Virus record (IMG/VR): IMGVR_UViG_3300048686_000146
Coordinates: 1 to 38,895 of that record
DNA length: 38,895 bases
Strand: one strand, 5' to 3'
DNA from: a virus
The notes under the pieces were generated by a model. It was not told the origin of the DNA, ran no database searches, and was given only the letters and a program-made list of their open reading frames with translations. A program made the position numbers and the translations under genes. Positions 31,291 to 38,345 of the stretch are shown here, in pieces. Position 1 is the stretch's first letter, and each line of letters begins with the position of its first letter.

Positions 31291-31740
31291 TTATAAACCA
31301 AGAAATAGTTTGCGCTCATCTTTCCTTCTATTTTCTAATCCTTTTAATATCTTACCACCTGCTTTGCAATACTTCATTAACGATTCCATAGCCGTTTCTT
31401 TATCGCCACGCAAAAGCGCTTGACGAATGGTTGATCGTTGAAATGTCCCAAGGCCAAGATTAAAACTAAAGCTGACAAGAGCGTCAAACTCATGTTGTCG
31501 TAAAGGCAAGTTAGGTAACATCTTATGTATTCCCAACTCGAAACGATTGAGGTCGCGTTTAAGAAGTCCATCTATTTCCTCTTTCGTAAAAGTTTTATTC
31601 CAAGATTCAGGCAATGATTTACCATCGCCGATAAGATGACCGACACCAACAGTCCAAAGGTTAGCAGGACAACGATAAGGCCTATTCCTAACGCCTTCAT
31701 GGTGTTTAATTAATGCAATCCCTTTTTCTGATGTCTTCAC
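31291..31740 (-). CDS. Endolysin, GH24 lysozyme
   Basis: The 149-residue protein is a complete T4/P22-type lysozyme domain. Catalytic Glu15 lies in KHHEGVRNRPYRCPANLWTVGVGH (12-35), with Cys24 in the E-8-D/C-5-T spacing and Thr30, a known variant of the catalytic triad. NLGLGTFQRSTIRQALLRGD (about 93-112) and the final RRKDERKLFL (about 137-146) complete the family pattern. There is no signal peptide, so it needs the holin for release. It is coupled to the holin-like gene by ATGA. Confidence 0.9.
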   Translation of the reverse strand: MKTSEKGIALIKHHEGVRNRPYRCPANLWTVGVGHLIGDGKSLPESWNKTFTKEEIDGLLKRDLNRFELGIHKMLPNLPLRQHEFDALVSFSFNLGLGTFQRSTIRQALLRGDKETAMESLMKYCKAGGKILKGLENRRKDERKLFLGL

Positions 31741-32231
31741 TTATTGCGTAGCTTCTCGAATGTTTTAGCGCCAAAATAAAAACCAACAATTGTAAATGTA
31801 ATCGCCATTTCGTGTTCTGTAAATGTTTCTTGAACTGCAACTTTCCAATCCACATTTGTTTTAATTGCCCAAAATAATTGAATAAAATTAAGAAGTATCA
31901 ATTCGCCTACAAAAGCAAACGCAATAACAGGTCTAACTAAAGCATTTAGATTAATCACCCATTGAGAAGCTTTTTCAACAATTTTAGAATCATGCTCATA
32001 TAAAGCAACGCGCTCTTGAGCAGTTGTTTCTAAATCAATCTGATCTGTTTTTATTTCCTCTATTCTTGCTTGTGCAACGAATCCTGCTTTAGCTAATTCA
32101 AGTTCTCTTTCAGTTTGAAGTTTAGCCATTTCTCTTTCATGCGCTTGATCACCTCTTTGCTGAAAGAATTTAAGAATGTCAGGCAAGCCCGCGCTAAAAA
32201 ATCCTAATAAACCTGATAATATTGAAAACAT
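31737..32231 (-). CDS. Holin-like 3-TM protein
   Basis: The 164-residue protein resembles the phage 'holin of 3 TMs' group: a hydrophobic amphipathic N terminus (MFSILSGLLGFFSAGLPDIL), a long charged coiled-coil (about 25-90, REMAKLQTERELELAKAGF), then two membrane spans (about 98-122 with RPVIAFAFVGELILLNFIQL and about 142-155). It sits directly upstream of the endolysin with ATGA overlap, the usual holin position. Pore formation itself is inferred. Confidence 0.75.
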   Translation of the reverse strand: MFSILSGLLGFFSAGLPDILKFFQQRGDQAHEREMAKLQTERELELAKAGFVAQARIEEIKTDQIDLETTAQERVALYEHDSKIVEKASQWVINLNALVRPVIAFAFVGELILLNFIQLFWAIKTNVDWKVAVQETFTEHEMAITFTIVGFYFGAKTFEKLRNK

Positions 32232-32233
32232 AA

Positions 32234-32626
32234 TTAATTTCCTATTGGGTTAGTCATAGCTTTATTTAAAGCTTTCATTTGTTGGTTAAGCGATTCAGTT
32301 TGCGCTTTAACCTCTGATCTTATACTGTTTAATGATGCATCAACTTCTCTTTGTGATCCTCGAGCTAATGCACTTGTTTCTTTAGCTGATCCATTAGCTT
32401 CATAAGCCAACTCAATTGCTTTTAATGTTCTGCTTTCCTGTGCATTAATTCTAAACTCTAATTCTTTAACTTTACTTTCATCGTAAGATTCAATTACCGA
32501 AACCATTTTGTTGTAGGTTGTAATTCCTGTAAAAACTATTGGCCCTACGACCGATAGCAAAGTTCCACCTATCCAAAACAGTTGTTTCAGCGATAAGCCC
32601 CATATAAATTCCTTGTTGAAGTCCAT
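32234..32626 (-). CDS. Membrane-anchored coiled-coil protein in the lysis block
   Basis: The 130-residue protein has one N-terminal membrane span (about 14-36, QLFWIGGTLLSVVGPIVFTGI) and a long hydrophilic helix (about 45-120, KVKELEFRINAQESRTLKAIEL, then ALNKAM) typical of a periplasmic coiled coil. This topology is that of an inner-membrane spanin (Rz-like), and the gene lies beside holin and endolysin. Its start lies 137 bases inside the end of the secreted Cys-rich protein gene. No matching o-spanin lipobox was found, so spanin identity is uncertain. Confidence 0.6.
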   Translation of the reverse strand: MDFNKEFIWGLSLKQLFWIGGTLLSVVGPIVFTGITTYNKMVSVIESYDESKVKELEFRINAQESRTLKAIELAYEANGSAKETSALARGSQREVDASLNSIRSEVKAQTESLNQQMKALNKAMTNPIGN

Positions 32627-33461
32627 AGTTATTTTCCTGCTCTAAATTATAAGAATCAACCATTGATGGTTGGGTTAAATCATTCGGGCTTTGTAATAAA
32701 GCCAAACTTAAAACTATTCCCAATCCGGGAACAATTTCAATATCTTTTTTATTTTCTGATTTAATATCTTCTTTTTTAGGTTCAGCTTTGACTTCAGTTG
32801 TAGTGCTAGTCAATGCATTATTAAATGTCTGAACAGGTTCTGCTTGTGCAATTACAGATTCTGTTATCGTGGGCGTAACACTTGTGTTGAGTATCCCGTT
32901 TGGATTGACAGGGCTTACTACACTCACAGGACTTGTTACATTGTTCTGATTGTCCAATGTCATCTTGCAAGTATTGGATATTTCCGACCAAGTTGTCCAA
33001 GTTTGCGAACCATACGGATCGGAACATTGGGAAGTTCTTAATTCCGTTATCAATCCTTCGTAACCACTTGCGCATGATAAAGTTCTCGTTTCAGTTGTTG
33101 GTATGCAAGTAGGTGGATCGGCAATACAGTTATTTGAAGTATCTTGCCAAGCTGACCAATTGCTAGTGCTACAAGTATAATACCTAACCTGATTTAATGC
33201 ACCTGAATAATGTATAGGGCATGATAAAGTTCTAGTTTCTGTAGCGTCTGTGCAAGCAGGTTGAATATAAGCCGCGCATATTGGATCATTAGGATGATAA
33301 GGACACCAATATCCTGATAGCGCAGTTCCATCGTCTATGTCATGGCATTGTAATTGTGTTATGTATCCATATTGATCAGGAACATAAGTGCAATACCACG
33401 CATAAACATTATTGCTTATCAGCAGTAGGAACAGGATCAGGTAGTTTAAAATTTGAGCCAT
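32490..33461 (-). CDS. Secreted Cys-rich protein with two thrombospondin-like repeats
   Basis: I place the start at ATG 33461 (323 residues) because it gives a proper signal peptide (MAQILNYLILFLLLISNNVYA) before WYCTYVP. The longer frame from 33518 would put a charged segment in front. Two repeats follow, each about 40-45 residues with ETRTLSC ... W-x-x-W-x-x-x-S/T-N-x-C, a layout like thrombospondin type 1 domains. A Thr/Pro/Lys-rich stalk and a C-terminal hydrophobic segment (PGLGIVLSLALL) complete it. It is probably exported to the periplasm. Function is unknown; it may act in lysis or at the cell surface. Confidence 0.65.
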   Translation of the reverse strand: MAQILNYLILFLLLISNNVYAWYCTYVPDQYGYITQLQCHDIDDGTALSGYWCPYHPNDPICAAYIQPACTDATETRTLSCPIHYSGALNQVRYYTCSTSNWSAWQDTSNNCIADPPTCIPTTETRTLSCASGYEGLITELRTSQCSDPYGSQTWTTWSEISNTCKMTLDNQNNVTSPVSVVSPVNPNGILNTSVTPTITESVIAQAEPVQTFNNALTSTTTEVKAEPKKEDIKSENKKDIEIVPGLGIVLSLALLQSPNDLTQPSMVDSYNLEQENNYGLQQGIYMGLIAETTVLDRWNFAIGRRANSFYRNYNLQQNGFGN

Positions 33462-33900
33462 ATAAATTATAAAATCTTTCAGGATATTTTTTAAACCAAG
33501 CCCGGCGAGCAGTATCACCTAATGCTCCACCAAAAGGACATGGGCTTCCTGCCATTTCCATAGCTTCCCATGTAGCCAAATCCTGACACAATAAACTAAC
33601 TCCGCTTACTTTTAATCCTAAATTTGATAAAGCTTCAACTTTAACTACTCTTACACAATTCTCATCTTCAACTGTAAATCCACCGCTAATAGATACAACG
33701 CCTGTATTAGCTCCGCCACTCACGCCTGTTTTACATATTTTAGGATTCATTGTAGAAATAGAAGGTGCAATAGCTGATGGAACGGGCATTCCTTTATTAT
33801 ATGAAGTAATAGTAGTATCGGCGGCAAATACTTCGGCAGAAATAACTGCTAAAAGTCCACCGATTACTAAAGCCAAAATAAACAATATAAATCTATTCAT
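33409..33900 (-). CDS. Secreted protein with conserved CPF motif
   Basis: The 163-residue protein has a signal peptide (MNRFILFILALVIGGLLAVISAEVFA) and a mature domain with ENCVRVVKVEALSNLGLKVSGVSLLCQDLATWEAMEMAGSPCPFGG (about 79-124), holding paired Cys residues. Similar secreted proteins of unknown role occur in other phages near lysis or tail genes. It starts directly after the SprT-like gene stop and overlaps the next gene by 53 bases. Confidence 0.65.
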   Translation of the reverse strand: MNRFILFILALVIGGLLAVISAEVFAADTTITSYNKGMPVPSAIAPSISTMNPKICKTGVSGGANTGVVSISGGFTVEDENCVRVVKVEALSNLGLKVSGVSLLCQDLATWEAMEMAGSPCPFGGALGDTARRAWFKKYPERFYNLYGSNFKLPDPVPTADKQ

Positions 33901-34251
33901 TTAAAAATCATCCTCATTCAAATTATGAATATTACATACTATCTTGGCGTATTTTTTAAATTTAGCTTCGTGAGCATCAAAGTCTTTATGGCCTGAATAC
34001 CATAAAAAACAATGAATCATTTCATGCATCATGGTATGAGTGATTTTATTCCAATCATCGCATGATCTATCTATTTGTATTCTTGGCGGATCGTTAATAA
34101 ACCATCCAAAAGCATCGGAGTTTGATATAACTTCAAAACTAACTTTATGAGCTTGAGGTAAATGCCATTCATTAAATGGTGGCAATAACGCTAACATTTT
34201 ATATATCTTACGCAGATTCTGTTTTGTTAAGAGCTTGGCCATAATCTGCAT
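33901..34251 (-). CDS. SprT-like zinc metalloprotease
   Basis: The 116-residue protein has the zinc-binding HEMIH (76-80) in THTMMHEMIHCFLWYSGHKDFDAHEAKFKK (71-100), with a later His (94) as probable third ligand, the SprT-like layout. SprT-domain proteins cleave DNA-protein cross-links or act on other proteins. Phages often encode small versions of unknown target. Both ATG 34251 and 34242 are possible starts. They lie inside the HNH gene's 3' end and have no obvious Shine-Dalgarno, so expression is probably coupled. Confidence 0.8.
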   Translation of the reverse strand: MQIMAKLLTKQNLRKIYKMLALLPPFNEWHLPQAHKVSFEVISNSDAFGWFINDPPRIQIDRSCDDWNKITHTMMHEMIHCFLWYSGHKDFDAHEAKFKKYAKIVCNIHNLNEDDF

Positions 34252-34636
34252 CAGTATAGGTTATAAGTCCATTAGGTGAATAATATAAATATTTGCCATC
34301 GTTCTCTTCTTGTGTCTTTAATGTATGATGCGGAACGCATAAGCTTTGAAACAAATTGTTCTTAAACTTATTAGCATCTTGTCTGTGTGGAAATATATGG
34401 TCAATAGCAACCGCCTGAACAACCTTACCTTCTAAAAGACAGGCTTGGCATAAAGGCGCTTTGCTTAATTGAATTACTCTTTGTTTTTTCCAATAAGCCG
34501 TTGAATATAGCTTGCTATTATCTTTGTCTTTTTGCGTCTTTTCACCACCATGAATATTGCAAAAAGTGGATCGACTTGTTTTAAGATTGTTACAACCTAA
34601 TTCCCGGCATTTATCATAAACGGGAGTATAAGGCAT
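34208..34636 (-). CDS. HNH endonuclease with zinc ribbon
   Basis: The 142-residue protein has Cys pairs (Cys10, Cys15, Cys26 in the N-terminal part; Cys63 and Cys66 in LCQAC) followed by AVAIDHIFPHR (75-85, Asp79-His80), NLFQSLCVPHHTLKT (94-108), the HNH catalytic and zinc-binding layout. HNH proteins encoded near terminase genes often cooperate in cos cleavage and packaging, as with HK97 gp74. It is coupled to the preceding gene by TAATG. Confidence 0.85.
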   Translation of the reverse strand: MPYTPVYDKCRELGCNNLKTSRSTFCNIHGGEKTQKDKDNSKLYSTAYWKKQRVIQLSKAPLCQACLLEGKVVQAVAIDHIFPHRQDANKFKNNLFQSLCVPHHTLKTQEENDGKYLYYSPNGLITYTDADYGQALNKTESA

Positions 34637-35040
34637 TAGTCTAAAAAAGTTAGCTTATACATTGTAGTTTCTACAATGCTCAATAATGCATCCACTTCAT
34701 TTTGTAAGCTTGTATAATCACCAACAACTGCTCTGTTAGCCACAATAAAATCCCGGATAGATGTTACTTCTTGAAGCGCATCAGCTTTTGGTGGTTCATA
34801 CATATTTGGATATTCAACGATAACTTGATATGCGCCTTGATATTGCTCAATGATTGTATCAACTGCATCAGGTAGCTTTTCGTAATAACCTTGTAGCGCT
34901 TTATGCTCTGAATAGGATTTAGTTTGTAAATGTAATAAATGGCCATTAGTAGCCGCATGAAGTAATTTTAAAAAGAATTCGCCAATAGTAACGCTTGGCA
35001 ATACTACTTCAGCTTCGTGGATTGAGTATATTTTTTTCAT
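34636..35040 (-). CDS. DUF5856-like helical protein
   Basis: The 134-residue, helical protein shows LHLQTKSYSEHKALQGYYEKLPDAVDTIIEQYQGAY (about 36-71), the pattern of DUF5856/Dps-like small phage proteins (H ... S-x-x-x-H-x-A ... Y ... D ... E-x-Y-Q-G). These conserved His, Asp and Glu positions suggest a ferritin-like four-helix fold, but function is unproven. It begins with AAATT ATG after the microprotein gene at 35045-35107 and overlaps the HNH gene by TAATG. Confidence 0.6.
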   Translation of the reverse strand: MKKIYSIHEAEVVLPSVTIGEFFLKLLHAATNGHLLHLQTKSYSEHKALQGYYEKLPDAVDTIIEQYQGAYQVIVEYPNMYEPPKADALQEVTSIRDFIVANRAVVGDYTSLQNEVDALLSIVETTMYKLTFLD

Positions 35041-35044
35041 AATT

Positions 35045-35107
35045 TTACCTATTCATAAGATATATGACGATTGCCATAATAATAACGCCGAGAAGTAATT
35101 CTAACAT
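35045..35107 (-). CDS. 20-residue single-pass membrane microprotein
   Basis: The short frame ATG 35107 to TAA 35045 encodes MLELLLGVIIMAIVIYLMNR, one hydrophobic helix with a basic end. GGGGGTGA four to five bases before the start is a strong Shine-Dalgarno, unusual for a random short frame. It fills the gap between two genes exactly. Function is unknown. Confidence 0.55.
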   Translation of the reverse strand: MLELLLGVIIMAIVIYLMNR

Positions 35108-35110
35108 AAT

Positions 35111-35368
35111 TCACCCCCAATGATTATCAATAATTTCTATTTCAAACATTTCATATTCTTTATCATATCCTATAGCAATTTGACCCCAATAAAAATCAGG
35201 TTGCAATGGTTTTTTTATTTTTTTAGTGTAATCATCCAAATAATGAATAAAGCTATGAATATCTTCAATTTCAATAGTCCATTTTTTAATTGATTTATCA
35301 TAAATAGCATATTCACATGGCTTTTCATCATCAAGCCAAATTGAAGTTTTTGTAATTATATATTTCAT
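35111..35368 (-). CDS. Small unknown protein
   Basis: The 85-residue mixed alpha/beta protein is rich in charged and aromatic residues (TKTSIWLDDEKPCEYAIYD, then WTIEIEDIHSFIHYLDDY). There is no membrane segment or recognised domain. Its start overlaps the Ref-like gene by ATGA, so it is translated by coupling. It may be a small accessory factor of the DNA-processing genes around it. Confidence 0.55.
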   Translation of the reverse strand: MKYIITKTSIWLDDEKPCEYAIYDKSIKKWTIEIEDIHSFIHYLDDYTKKIKKPLQPDFYWGQIAIGYDKEYEMFEIEIIDNHWG

Positions 35369-35655
35369 ATCTTGTCCTCTAATAATTTTAGCGTTTGGTG
35401 TAAAAGTTCCGATTCTGTTCCATACTTCTTTTCAAATGTTTTTTGACCTGCATGGAGCGCCACACCAAAACCGCCATTTTGATGGTGCATTGGACATAAA
35501 GGGATAGCCATACTCCAATGGCTACGCATAGCCAATCCAACCCCATGCCTAATGTGGTGAATATGAGGAGCTGAATAACCAAACCCAAGATTGCGGCAAA
35601 CAATACAACCAATTTGAGATAACTTTTCATAATGTGCTTTTTCATCTTTATTCAT
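35365..35655 (-). CDS. Ref-like HNH nuclease (RecA-dependent family)
   Basis: The protein is taken from ATG 35655 (96 residues), which overlaps the preceding stop; an upstream TTG at 35676 is less likely. It shows LSQIGCIVC (12-20, Cys17 and Cys20), APHIHHIRHGVG (29-40, His33-His34), IPLCPMHHQNGGFGVALHAG (51-70, Cys54, His57-His58) and FEKKYGTE (74-81). These match P1 Ref, a RecA-dependent HNH nuclease, and the related DUF968 proteins. It lies next to NinB and a PD-(D/E)XK protein, suggesting a recombination set. Confidence 0.8.
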   Translation of the reverse strand: MNKDEKAHYEKLSQIGCIVCRNLGFGYSAPHIHHIRHGVGLAMRSHWSMAIPLCPMHHQNGGFGVALHAGQKTFEKKYGTESELLHQTLKLLEDKI

Positions 35656-36076
35656 ATATAGGTATAAATGCGCCAATTGGGATAAATACCATAGGCTCTA
35701 CATCTTGAGCATCGCCACGATCATATCGGCCACCAAAGCCATAACGAACTTCAATATTATCCTGTTTTAAATAATAAGTGCCTTCAGCAAAATGCACGAT
35801 TAGGATAAATGGCATTTTGGTTTCATTGGTATATTCTTTGCCACGCATCCATTTATTTAATGAAAGCATATATTCAGGATATTTATTGATAGGCAAATTT
35901 TCACGCCATTTAATTTCAATAAAAGCTAATGGGATATTGCCACGCATGGCCATCCAATCAACATGATAAGCAAACGGAAGCTTCTTTAATTCACATCGCC
36001 ATTTAGGCTCAATAATAGCTTTAATCTTATTTTCATTCGTAAGATCACGATTAGTTTGATATATAGGCCTTGTCAT
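35648..36076 (-). CDS. Putative PD-(D/E)XK-type nuclease
   Basis: I place the start at ATG 36076, overlapping the NinB stop by ATGA (142 residues); the open frame itself extends to GTG 36088. EPKWRCELKKLPFAYHVDWMAMRG contains Glu23 and Asp40, followed by AFIEIKWREN (51-60) with Glu54 and Lys56. This E ... D ... ExK order is the core of PD-(D/E)XK nucleases. The protein then continues with beta strands to FIPIGAFIPIYE. No named family is certain. Confidence 0.55.
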   Translation of the reverse strand: MTRPIYQTNRDLTNENKIKAIIEPKWRCELKKLPFAYHVDWMAMRGNIPLAFIEIKWRENLPINKYPEYMLSLNKWMRGKEYTNETKMPFILIVHFAEGTYYLKQDNIEVRYGFGGRYDRGDAQDVEPMVFIPIGAFIPIYE

Positions 36077-36438
36077 TCCATTGACCACCCTAAATTTGAA
36101 AAATAGACCTCAATGTTCTGAATATAACTTGTAAATTCCTCAACTGTAAGATCAGTCGTTGATCGAACATAAGGCACTTGAACGCCATTAATAGTCTTTT
36201 GTTCAGATAAAAAAAGATGTCCACAAAGTAAATGCACTTCCATAGGCAAATACCCCGTAAAGTTTGAAATGCTTTTATAAAGCCTGCCCCACAAAAATTT
36301 ATTGGCTTCAATAGAGCGACCTCTAGCCTTTTCTTTGATCGTAACTTGCGGTGTTTTGCCTTCTTTGATTAGCCCTTCCAAATAAATCTGAAGTTCCGGA
36401 AGGTTCTGTAGCGTTACTATCCAATCTTTCTGCTTCAT
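36073..36438 (-). CDS. ninB: NinB-family recombination protein
   Basis: The 121-residue protein has the NinB/Orf layout: KEKARGRSIEANKFLWGRLYKSI (about 36-58), then LPMEVHLLCGHLFL (about 64-77) and PYVRSTTDLTVEEFTSYIQNIEVYFSNLGW (about 89-118). Lambda NinB binds single-strand DNA and supports Red recombination by replacing RecFOR functions. The first 116 bases overlap the end of the upstream gene, an unusually long overlap. Confidence 0.85.
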   Translation of the reverse strand: MKQKDWIVTLQNLPELQIYLEGLIKEGKTPQVTIKEKARGRSIEANKFLWGRLYKSISNFTGYLPMEVHLLCGHLFLSEQKTINGVQVPYVRSTTDLTVEEFTSYIQNIEVYFSNLGWSME

Positions 36439-36592
36439 GTTTTAGCACCTTTGCGTCATCGTGTATTTTAATCATCTTATTTCCATCCCAAAGTATGTAT
36501 CGATTTGCGCCATCTGCAAGAACATATCTTGAAATCAAATAATTATTGCGTTCAATGCAATATTGACTTACTTTTTTCCATTTATTTTGCAT
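36323..36592 (-). CDS. Small phage protein overlapping ninB
   Basis: The 89-residue protein begins WKKVSQYCIERNNYLISRY (about 5-23), a pattern common in small phage proteins near replication genes, with RYILWDGNKM following. The C-terminal third is hydrophilic and Arg/Gln-rich, and it is encoded in the stretch shared with ninB. The conserved N-terminal pattern supports it as real. It starts 11 bases inside the helicase-loader-like gene. Function is unknown. Confidence 0.6.
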   Translation of the reverse strand: MQNKWKKVSQYCIERNNYLISRYVLADGANRYILWDGNKMIKIHDDAKVLKHEAERLDSNATEPSGTSDLFGRANQRRQNTASYDQRKG

Positions 36593-37013
36593 TTATAGCT
36601 TCCCTTGCAGTCTTTAAAGAAATAGCAGGATAGTTTTTAGGATTAGCAATAATGCGATGCGCCCAAGCTCTCATGTCTTTAAGCTTCTTATCTTCTACAG
36701 GCATCTTCTCTTGTATTAATGCTAATAGTTTATCGGCCTGCGCCTTGTTTTGCTGATTGTTTAGTTTAGGTGCTTGGAGCTGAACAAACTCGACAGGCTT
36801 TTCCCGGCAGAGTTGTAGAATATCAAATACAGTAGGCATGAATTTATTATTATCAACCCACTTATCAAAAGCTTTTGTAACTACATTAAATTCAAACTTA
36901 TCTAATTTAGCAAACCAAACTCTTAATGTATCAATATCTAAATTGGGTTTTTGATAGAGCGATGTTACTGTATCCATCATGGATTTAAAACTTATCTTGT
37001 CGTCTTGTGTCAT
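36582..37013 (-). CDS. Helicase loader-like replication protein (G39P-type)
   Basis: The 143-residue protein has an N-terminal helical domain (about 8-75: MMDTVTSLYQKPNLDIDTLRVWFAKLDKFEFNVVTKAFDKWVDNNKFMPTVFDILQLC, given by key residues W28, L31, F66 and P60-T61) that looks like the SPP1 G39P/loader N-domain. The C terminus ends with RAWAHRIIANPKNYP, similar to helicase-binding tails. Such proteins bring the host replicative helicase to the initiator. With the DUF1376 protein this gives an O/P-like pair. Confidence 0.6.
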   Translation of the reverse strand: MTQDDKISFKSMMDTVTSLYQKPNLDIDTLRVWFAKLDKFEFNVVTKAFDKWVDNNKFMPTVFDILQLCREKPVEFVQLQAPKLNNQQNKAQADKLLALIQEKMPVEDKKLKDMRAWAHRIIANPKNYPAISLKTAREAINAK

Positions 37014-37021
37014 ATTAGTTC

Positions 37022-37213
37022 CTAAAATAATGGTTCGTCTGTTATTAAATCAAATACATTTTCTTTTGGTTGAGGCGGCAATTTTACAATTTTATGATTA
37101 GGCCTATTTAAAATATACATTTCAGCTTCATGTTTTGTTCTGAAGCGTTTATGTGGATCGCCAAAATCATCAAATACTAAATAACGAAATAAAACTTCCA
37201 TAGCGTAACTCAT
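37022..37213 (-). CDS. Small phage protein, YLVFDDFGDP type
   Basis: The 63-residue protein contains RYLVFDDFGDPHKRFRTKHEAEMYILNRP (10-38 in outline), a short alpha/beta pattern shared by small phage proteins near replication genes. There is no catalytic motif. It starts on the ATGA overlap with the membrane microprotein gene at 37210-37314. Function is unknown. Confidence 0.65.
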   Translation of the reverse strand: MSYAMEVLFRYLVFDDFGDPHKRFRTKHEAEMYILNRPNHKIVKLPPQPKENVFDLITDEPLF

Positions 37214-37314
37214 CGAATAAATACCAATTCTAACACTAAAGATAATCCGAGCAGTAGGCCAAATAGTCCGCCAATCATTAATATTTTTATTGCAAAATCT
37301 AAAATTCTAACCAT
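37210..37314 (-). CDS. 34-residue membrane microprotein
   Basis: The frame ATG 37314 to TGA 37210 encodes MVRILDFAIKILMIGGLFGL then LLGLSLVLELVFIR, a single long hydrophobic helix with basic ends. It overlaps the preceding microprotein by 8 bases and the next gene by ATGA, so translation is linked. The two tandem membrane microproteins fill the interval without wasted bases. Confidence 0.6.
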   Translation of the reverse strand: MVRILDFAIKILMIGGLFGLLLGLSLVLELVFIR

Positions 37315-37423
37315 TAAACTCTTCCCATAAGAAATATAAGACGAGTGAAACAACCAAGAATATAGCCACCCACAAAAGAAAACCAACAATCTTAAAGACC
37401 AACCACAAATTTGGATGAATCAT
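37307..37423 (-). CDS. 38-residue membrane microprotein
   Basis: The frame ATG 37423 to TAG 37307 encodes MIHPNLWLVFKIVGFLLWVA followed by IFLVVSLVLYFLWEEFNG: one long Trp/Phe-rich hydrophobic helix with an acidic C terminus. Its first 32 bases overlap the end of the 37392-37610 gene. It is followed by a second membrane microprotein. Possible roles include membrane targeting of phage proteins or effects on host envelope proteins. No family was recognised. Confidence 0.6.
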   Translation of the reverse strand: MIHPNLWLVFKIVGFLLWVAIFLVVSLVLYFLWEEFNG

Positions 37424-37610
37424 ATTTTTTCTCAACTCCGTTAATAGTTTTAGAATTTTTAACACCAAGTTCTGATATAACCAAATTATGCTTTTTGCCT
37501 TTTAGGTCTTTCATCCATTCTAGGCTATCCGGCTCAAAGAATGAAATCATTTTCCAAACAAGCTCATTATTATTATTGAACTCTTCTATTAACCAAGCTT
37601 TAGTTTCCAT
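37392..37610 (-). CDS. Small unknown protein
   Basis: The 72-residue charged alpha/beta protein starts METKAWLIEEFNNNNELVWK, then FFEPDSLEWMKDLKGKKHNLV. There is no recognised domain. Its start overlaps the previous gene by 11 bases, and its stop overlaps the first membrane microprotein. It is presumably a member of the small accessory gene set of the leftward transcript. Confidence 0.6.
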   Translation of the reverse strand: METKAWLIEEFNNNNELVWKMISFFEPDSLEWMKDLKGKKHNLVISELGVKNSKTINGVEKKYDSSKFVVGL

Positions 37611-38019
37611 CTTCCACCTCTAGTTTAATTTTGCCTATGTGTTTATATTCTATTGGTGTTTCTTTAATCTTGTCGCCATCATGCAATAAAACTTCACCCC
37701 TATGGTTTCTCCATACATACAAATATTGTGGCTCTTTAGGTTGATTATTTTTTGGTGTTAAATATACTGCACCATGTTCACTTATTTTTACATAATTTCT
37801 TTTGCAACATTCTTTAATCTTATCAACCAATGTTTTGTCATCCCAAAAGTCATTTGTATTAGGTTGTGGTTTAATGCGGTATTCTTTTTCTTTATCTTCC
37901 CAATCAGGATTGCTTTTTTCTTCTGCCCATTCATCTTCATCTTCTTCAGGATATTTCCATTCAATCTTTGCACCATCAGCCCATGCTTTTATTTCTTTAT
38001 GCCATTTGTGAGGTTTCAT
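37600..38019 (-). CDS. Phage protein with KAWADGAKIEWK motif
   Basis: The 139-residue charged protein has KPHKWHKEIKAWADGAKIEWK (2-22 in outline), a strongly acidic stretch (YPEEDEDEWAEEKSNPDWED) and KEYRIKPQ (45-52). The 'KAWADGA-x-I-x ... Y-R-I-K-P' pattern is frequent in uncharacterised phage accessory proteins. It shares its N-terminal KxHKWHK with the DUF551 protein encoded just before it, perhaps through local sequence exchange. It is coupled by TAATG. Confidence 0.65.
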   Translation of the reverse strand: MKPHKWHKEIKAWADGAKIEWKYPEEDEDEWAEEKSNPDWEDKEKEYRIKPQPNTNDFWDDKTLVDKIKECCKRNYVKISEHGAVYLTPKNNQPKEPQYLYVWRNHRGEVLLHDGDKIKETPIEYKHIGKIKLEVEDGN

Positions 38020-38342
38020 TACTCTTCTCCCCTATACAAAGGTATTTCTTTTATCTGTGTTTCTTCTTTGTTAAATGGTTGTCTATCAAAAGATAATTTA
38101 GCTGACCCGTTTGGTCTTTCATACATATATGCAATAGGTTCTTTTGGTAGGTCAGGTAATTCCATCCAATAATCAGCCCGCCATTCCATAAAATCACCAC
38201 ATTCATCTAATTCTTGCCAATCATTATTTCCACTATAATAGGCTTGCGTAATTACATCAGGATATACTTTACTCCAAGACAAAACTATTTGTCCAATTTC
38301 AGGAAGTATGTCTTCCACTTTATGCCATTTATGTTGTTTCAT
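38019..38342 (-). CDS. DUF551 protein
   Basis: The 107-residue protein follows the DUF551 pattern: WHKVEDILPEIGQIVLSWSK (5-24), AYYSGNNDWQEL and the core WRADYWMELPDLPKE (53-67). DUF551 proteins are short phage and prophage proteins without a known role. The C-terminal 40 residues appear to be an added segment (IAYMYERPNGSAKL) found in other phage accessory proteins. It is separated from the upstream gene by only 3 bases. Confidence 0.75.
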   Translation of the reverse strand: MKQHKWHKVEDILPEIGQIVLSWSKVYPDVITQAYYSGNNDWQELDECGDFMEWRADYWMELPDLPKEPIAYMYERPNGSAKLSFDRQPFNKEETQIKEIPLYRGEE

Positions 38343-38345
38343 ATC

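Noticed and set aside
37774-38172. Plus-strand frame of 132 residues opposite two minus-strand genes
   Set aside because: It is antisense to the KAWADGA and DUF551 genes, both of which have family patterns; its Phe/Ile-rich composition is typical of antisense AT-rich DNA.
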